Shown piece after piece: positions 62,836 to 64,000 of a DNA stretch of 64,000 nucleotides. Under the pieces are notes generated by a model. That model was not told the origin of the DNA and made no database searches. It was given only the letters and a program-made list of their open reading frames with translations. Source of the stretch: Labrus mixtus. Lineage: Eukaryota > Chordata > Actinopteri > Labriformes > Labridae. Each line of letters opens with the position of its first letter. Position 1 is the first letter of the stretch. The position numbers were made by a program, and so were the translations under genes. The stretch lies in assembly GCF_963584025.1 (NCBI RefSeq), contig NC_083627.1, forward strand, positions 12,416,153 through 12,480,152, read 5' to 3'.

Positions 62836-64000
62836 TCATAACCAGCCTTTAAAGACTCTTAGTCAAAGTTTAACCTTATGTCGGTCAGAATGACTTTGAG
62901 ACAACTTTTTAACTGGACCCTGACTCTGTAATTAAGTTTTGGATTGAATTGATTCACACATATGTACATATACAGTTTATTGGTATGTATGTATGCACAT
63001 ATAAAAGGAAGGGAAAGACAGTAAAACCGAGGATCTTAGGTCACAGGGATGTCTCTCCCCTCAACAACTTACTGAGGGTGTGGGGTCAGACTGTGGGAAT
63101 CTGTTCACAATCGTTATTTGCTCAATGAAAAGTGACACATAAGCATAACCTGTGCATATAGGTGGCTATTTAAATGTTCTCTTTATCAAAACAGCACATG
63201 AAGCTAACAGGCCACAACAGATTTACCACAAGCTAACCAGTGACTCTGCTGGAGGGATGCAAATGGGAGAGGGAGAAGAAGAAGAGTGTCCACACTGAGG
63301 GCTGCGCACACGGAAATTTTCCTGTTGGTTCAACTGTTCTTTAACAGTTCTTTACATCATCCCTTCTCCTCAGGAATACAACATAACATAACATACAACC
63401 ACAAAATCCTGTTTAAGGTTACAGTAGAACTGTAGAAAGCTTTACGTGTTGTAAACAGAGCTGGTTATCATGAAGCCACTTACATTCTATATACACATGC
63501 TCTCAAATAAAGAGATTTGTCCGGCTTGAAAAAGAAGCTCATTATAAGAACCAAGTAGAACAAGGAGATGCCTTCATCTCCTATTCAACCGTAGCAGGGT
63601 CGGCCAGTTATAAAGGGAAACTTGCCTATTTACAAAATGCAATTTAAGAACAAGTACAAAATAAATTGACACATTAAGAAAGCACATGTTAAGAGCAATT
63701 GCAAAGCAATCTGTACATTTGCAAAACACATTTCTCGAACAAGTGCCCATTGTTGTGTATTTACAAAGCGCAAGTGCATAACCAGGGTTTTTCCTGCGTT
63801 CAAAACTTGGCGGCGGCTGACTCCGCCTAATTTTGTACCTCCACCAACCCTTGTCAGAGTCTGAAGGGTCCATTCATGGAGGACAGTTTTCCAAGTATAG
63901 CACCTGGTGAGTTTGTCATTTCTTAACTGGAATTAGGGCTGTACTGTAATTAAGCCAGTGAACCGGAAAACGCTCTGCCAAACAACCGAAAAGGAAGAAT
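62836..64000. other. Unassigned sequence to the window end
   Basis: No gene seen. 63,610-63,790 contains repeated 'tatttacaaaatgcaattta' and 'catttgcaaaacacatttct' words, probably part of an interspersed repeat also present near 56,020-56,130 ('ctatttacaaaacacaatta'). Confidence 0.35.

Noticed and set aside
1..64000. CRISPR arrays, bacterial operons, tRNA or rRNA genes
   Set aside because: The sequence is eukaryotic. No evenly spaced direct repeats with unique spacers, no intact tRNA cloverleaf outside decayed SINE heads, and no rRNA segments were seen.

Overview
This window reads as genomic DNA of a ray-finned fish, probably a percomorph-type teleost. The signs are intron-bearing C2H2 zinc-finger genes of a fish-type family, a fish immunoglobulin light-chain V segment with its recombination signal, long CA/TG and CT microsatellites, and many fish-typical mobile elements (Tc1, hAT, pogo, L2-, L1- and I-type LINEs, Ty3/gypsy, tRNA-derived SINEs). 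I cannot name the species.

Layout. Positions 1-16,000 contain no intact gene, only transposon wreckage: a Ty3/gypsy integrase and gag, a hAT element, an antisense L1/Tx1-type LINE interrupted by an L2-like LINE, a palindromic MITE and an L2 fragment. Positions 15,880-16,510 hold one immunoglobulin light-chain V segment (leader exon, V exon, 12-spacer RSS) broken by one extra base. Positions 18,000-59,600 hold a cluster of eight paralogous zinc-finger genes in the order -, +, +, +, +, -, +, -. Positions 60,000-64,000 carry a decayed pogo-like transposon and a MITE with a 3-bp target duplication.

The eight genes share one design. A short first exon (57-64 codons) starts MSK(V/A) and encodes a charged helical, probably coiled-coil, segment. 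One phase-1 intron follows, with donor GTTTGT or GTTCGT. A single large last exon then encodes an acidic linker (EEVPxEQQER, PPEPPHIKE, FTPVPVK motifs) and three to eight C2H2 fingers joined by TGEKP linkers. I see no KRAB, SCAN or BTB domain. By family they are probably nuclear DNA-binding transcription regulators, but no target can be named. Finger number, finger decay and specificity residues differ between paralogs, as expected of a rapidly turning-over cluster.

The most notable points are: (1) seven of the eight genes carry a same-orientation promoter module 290-410 bp before the start codon, with a CTCF-like core (CCAGTAGGTGGCGGY), an inverted CCGCCA half and a GAAGAAG run; (2) a 4.4-kb DNA transposon that I cannot classify lies in the intron of gene 4, with 32-bp terminal inverted repeats, clustered 16-bp subterminal repeats and a decayed transposase-like reading frame; (3) a second element of the same architecture but without a transposase lies in the intron of gene 6; (4) small mutations in several paralogs show fingers being gained, lost and repaired. 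Gene boundaries rest on ORF continuity, splice consensus and comparison among the eight copies; no transcript evidence was available.
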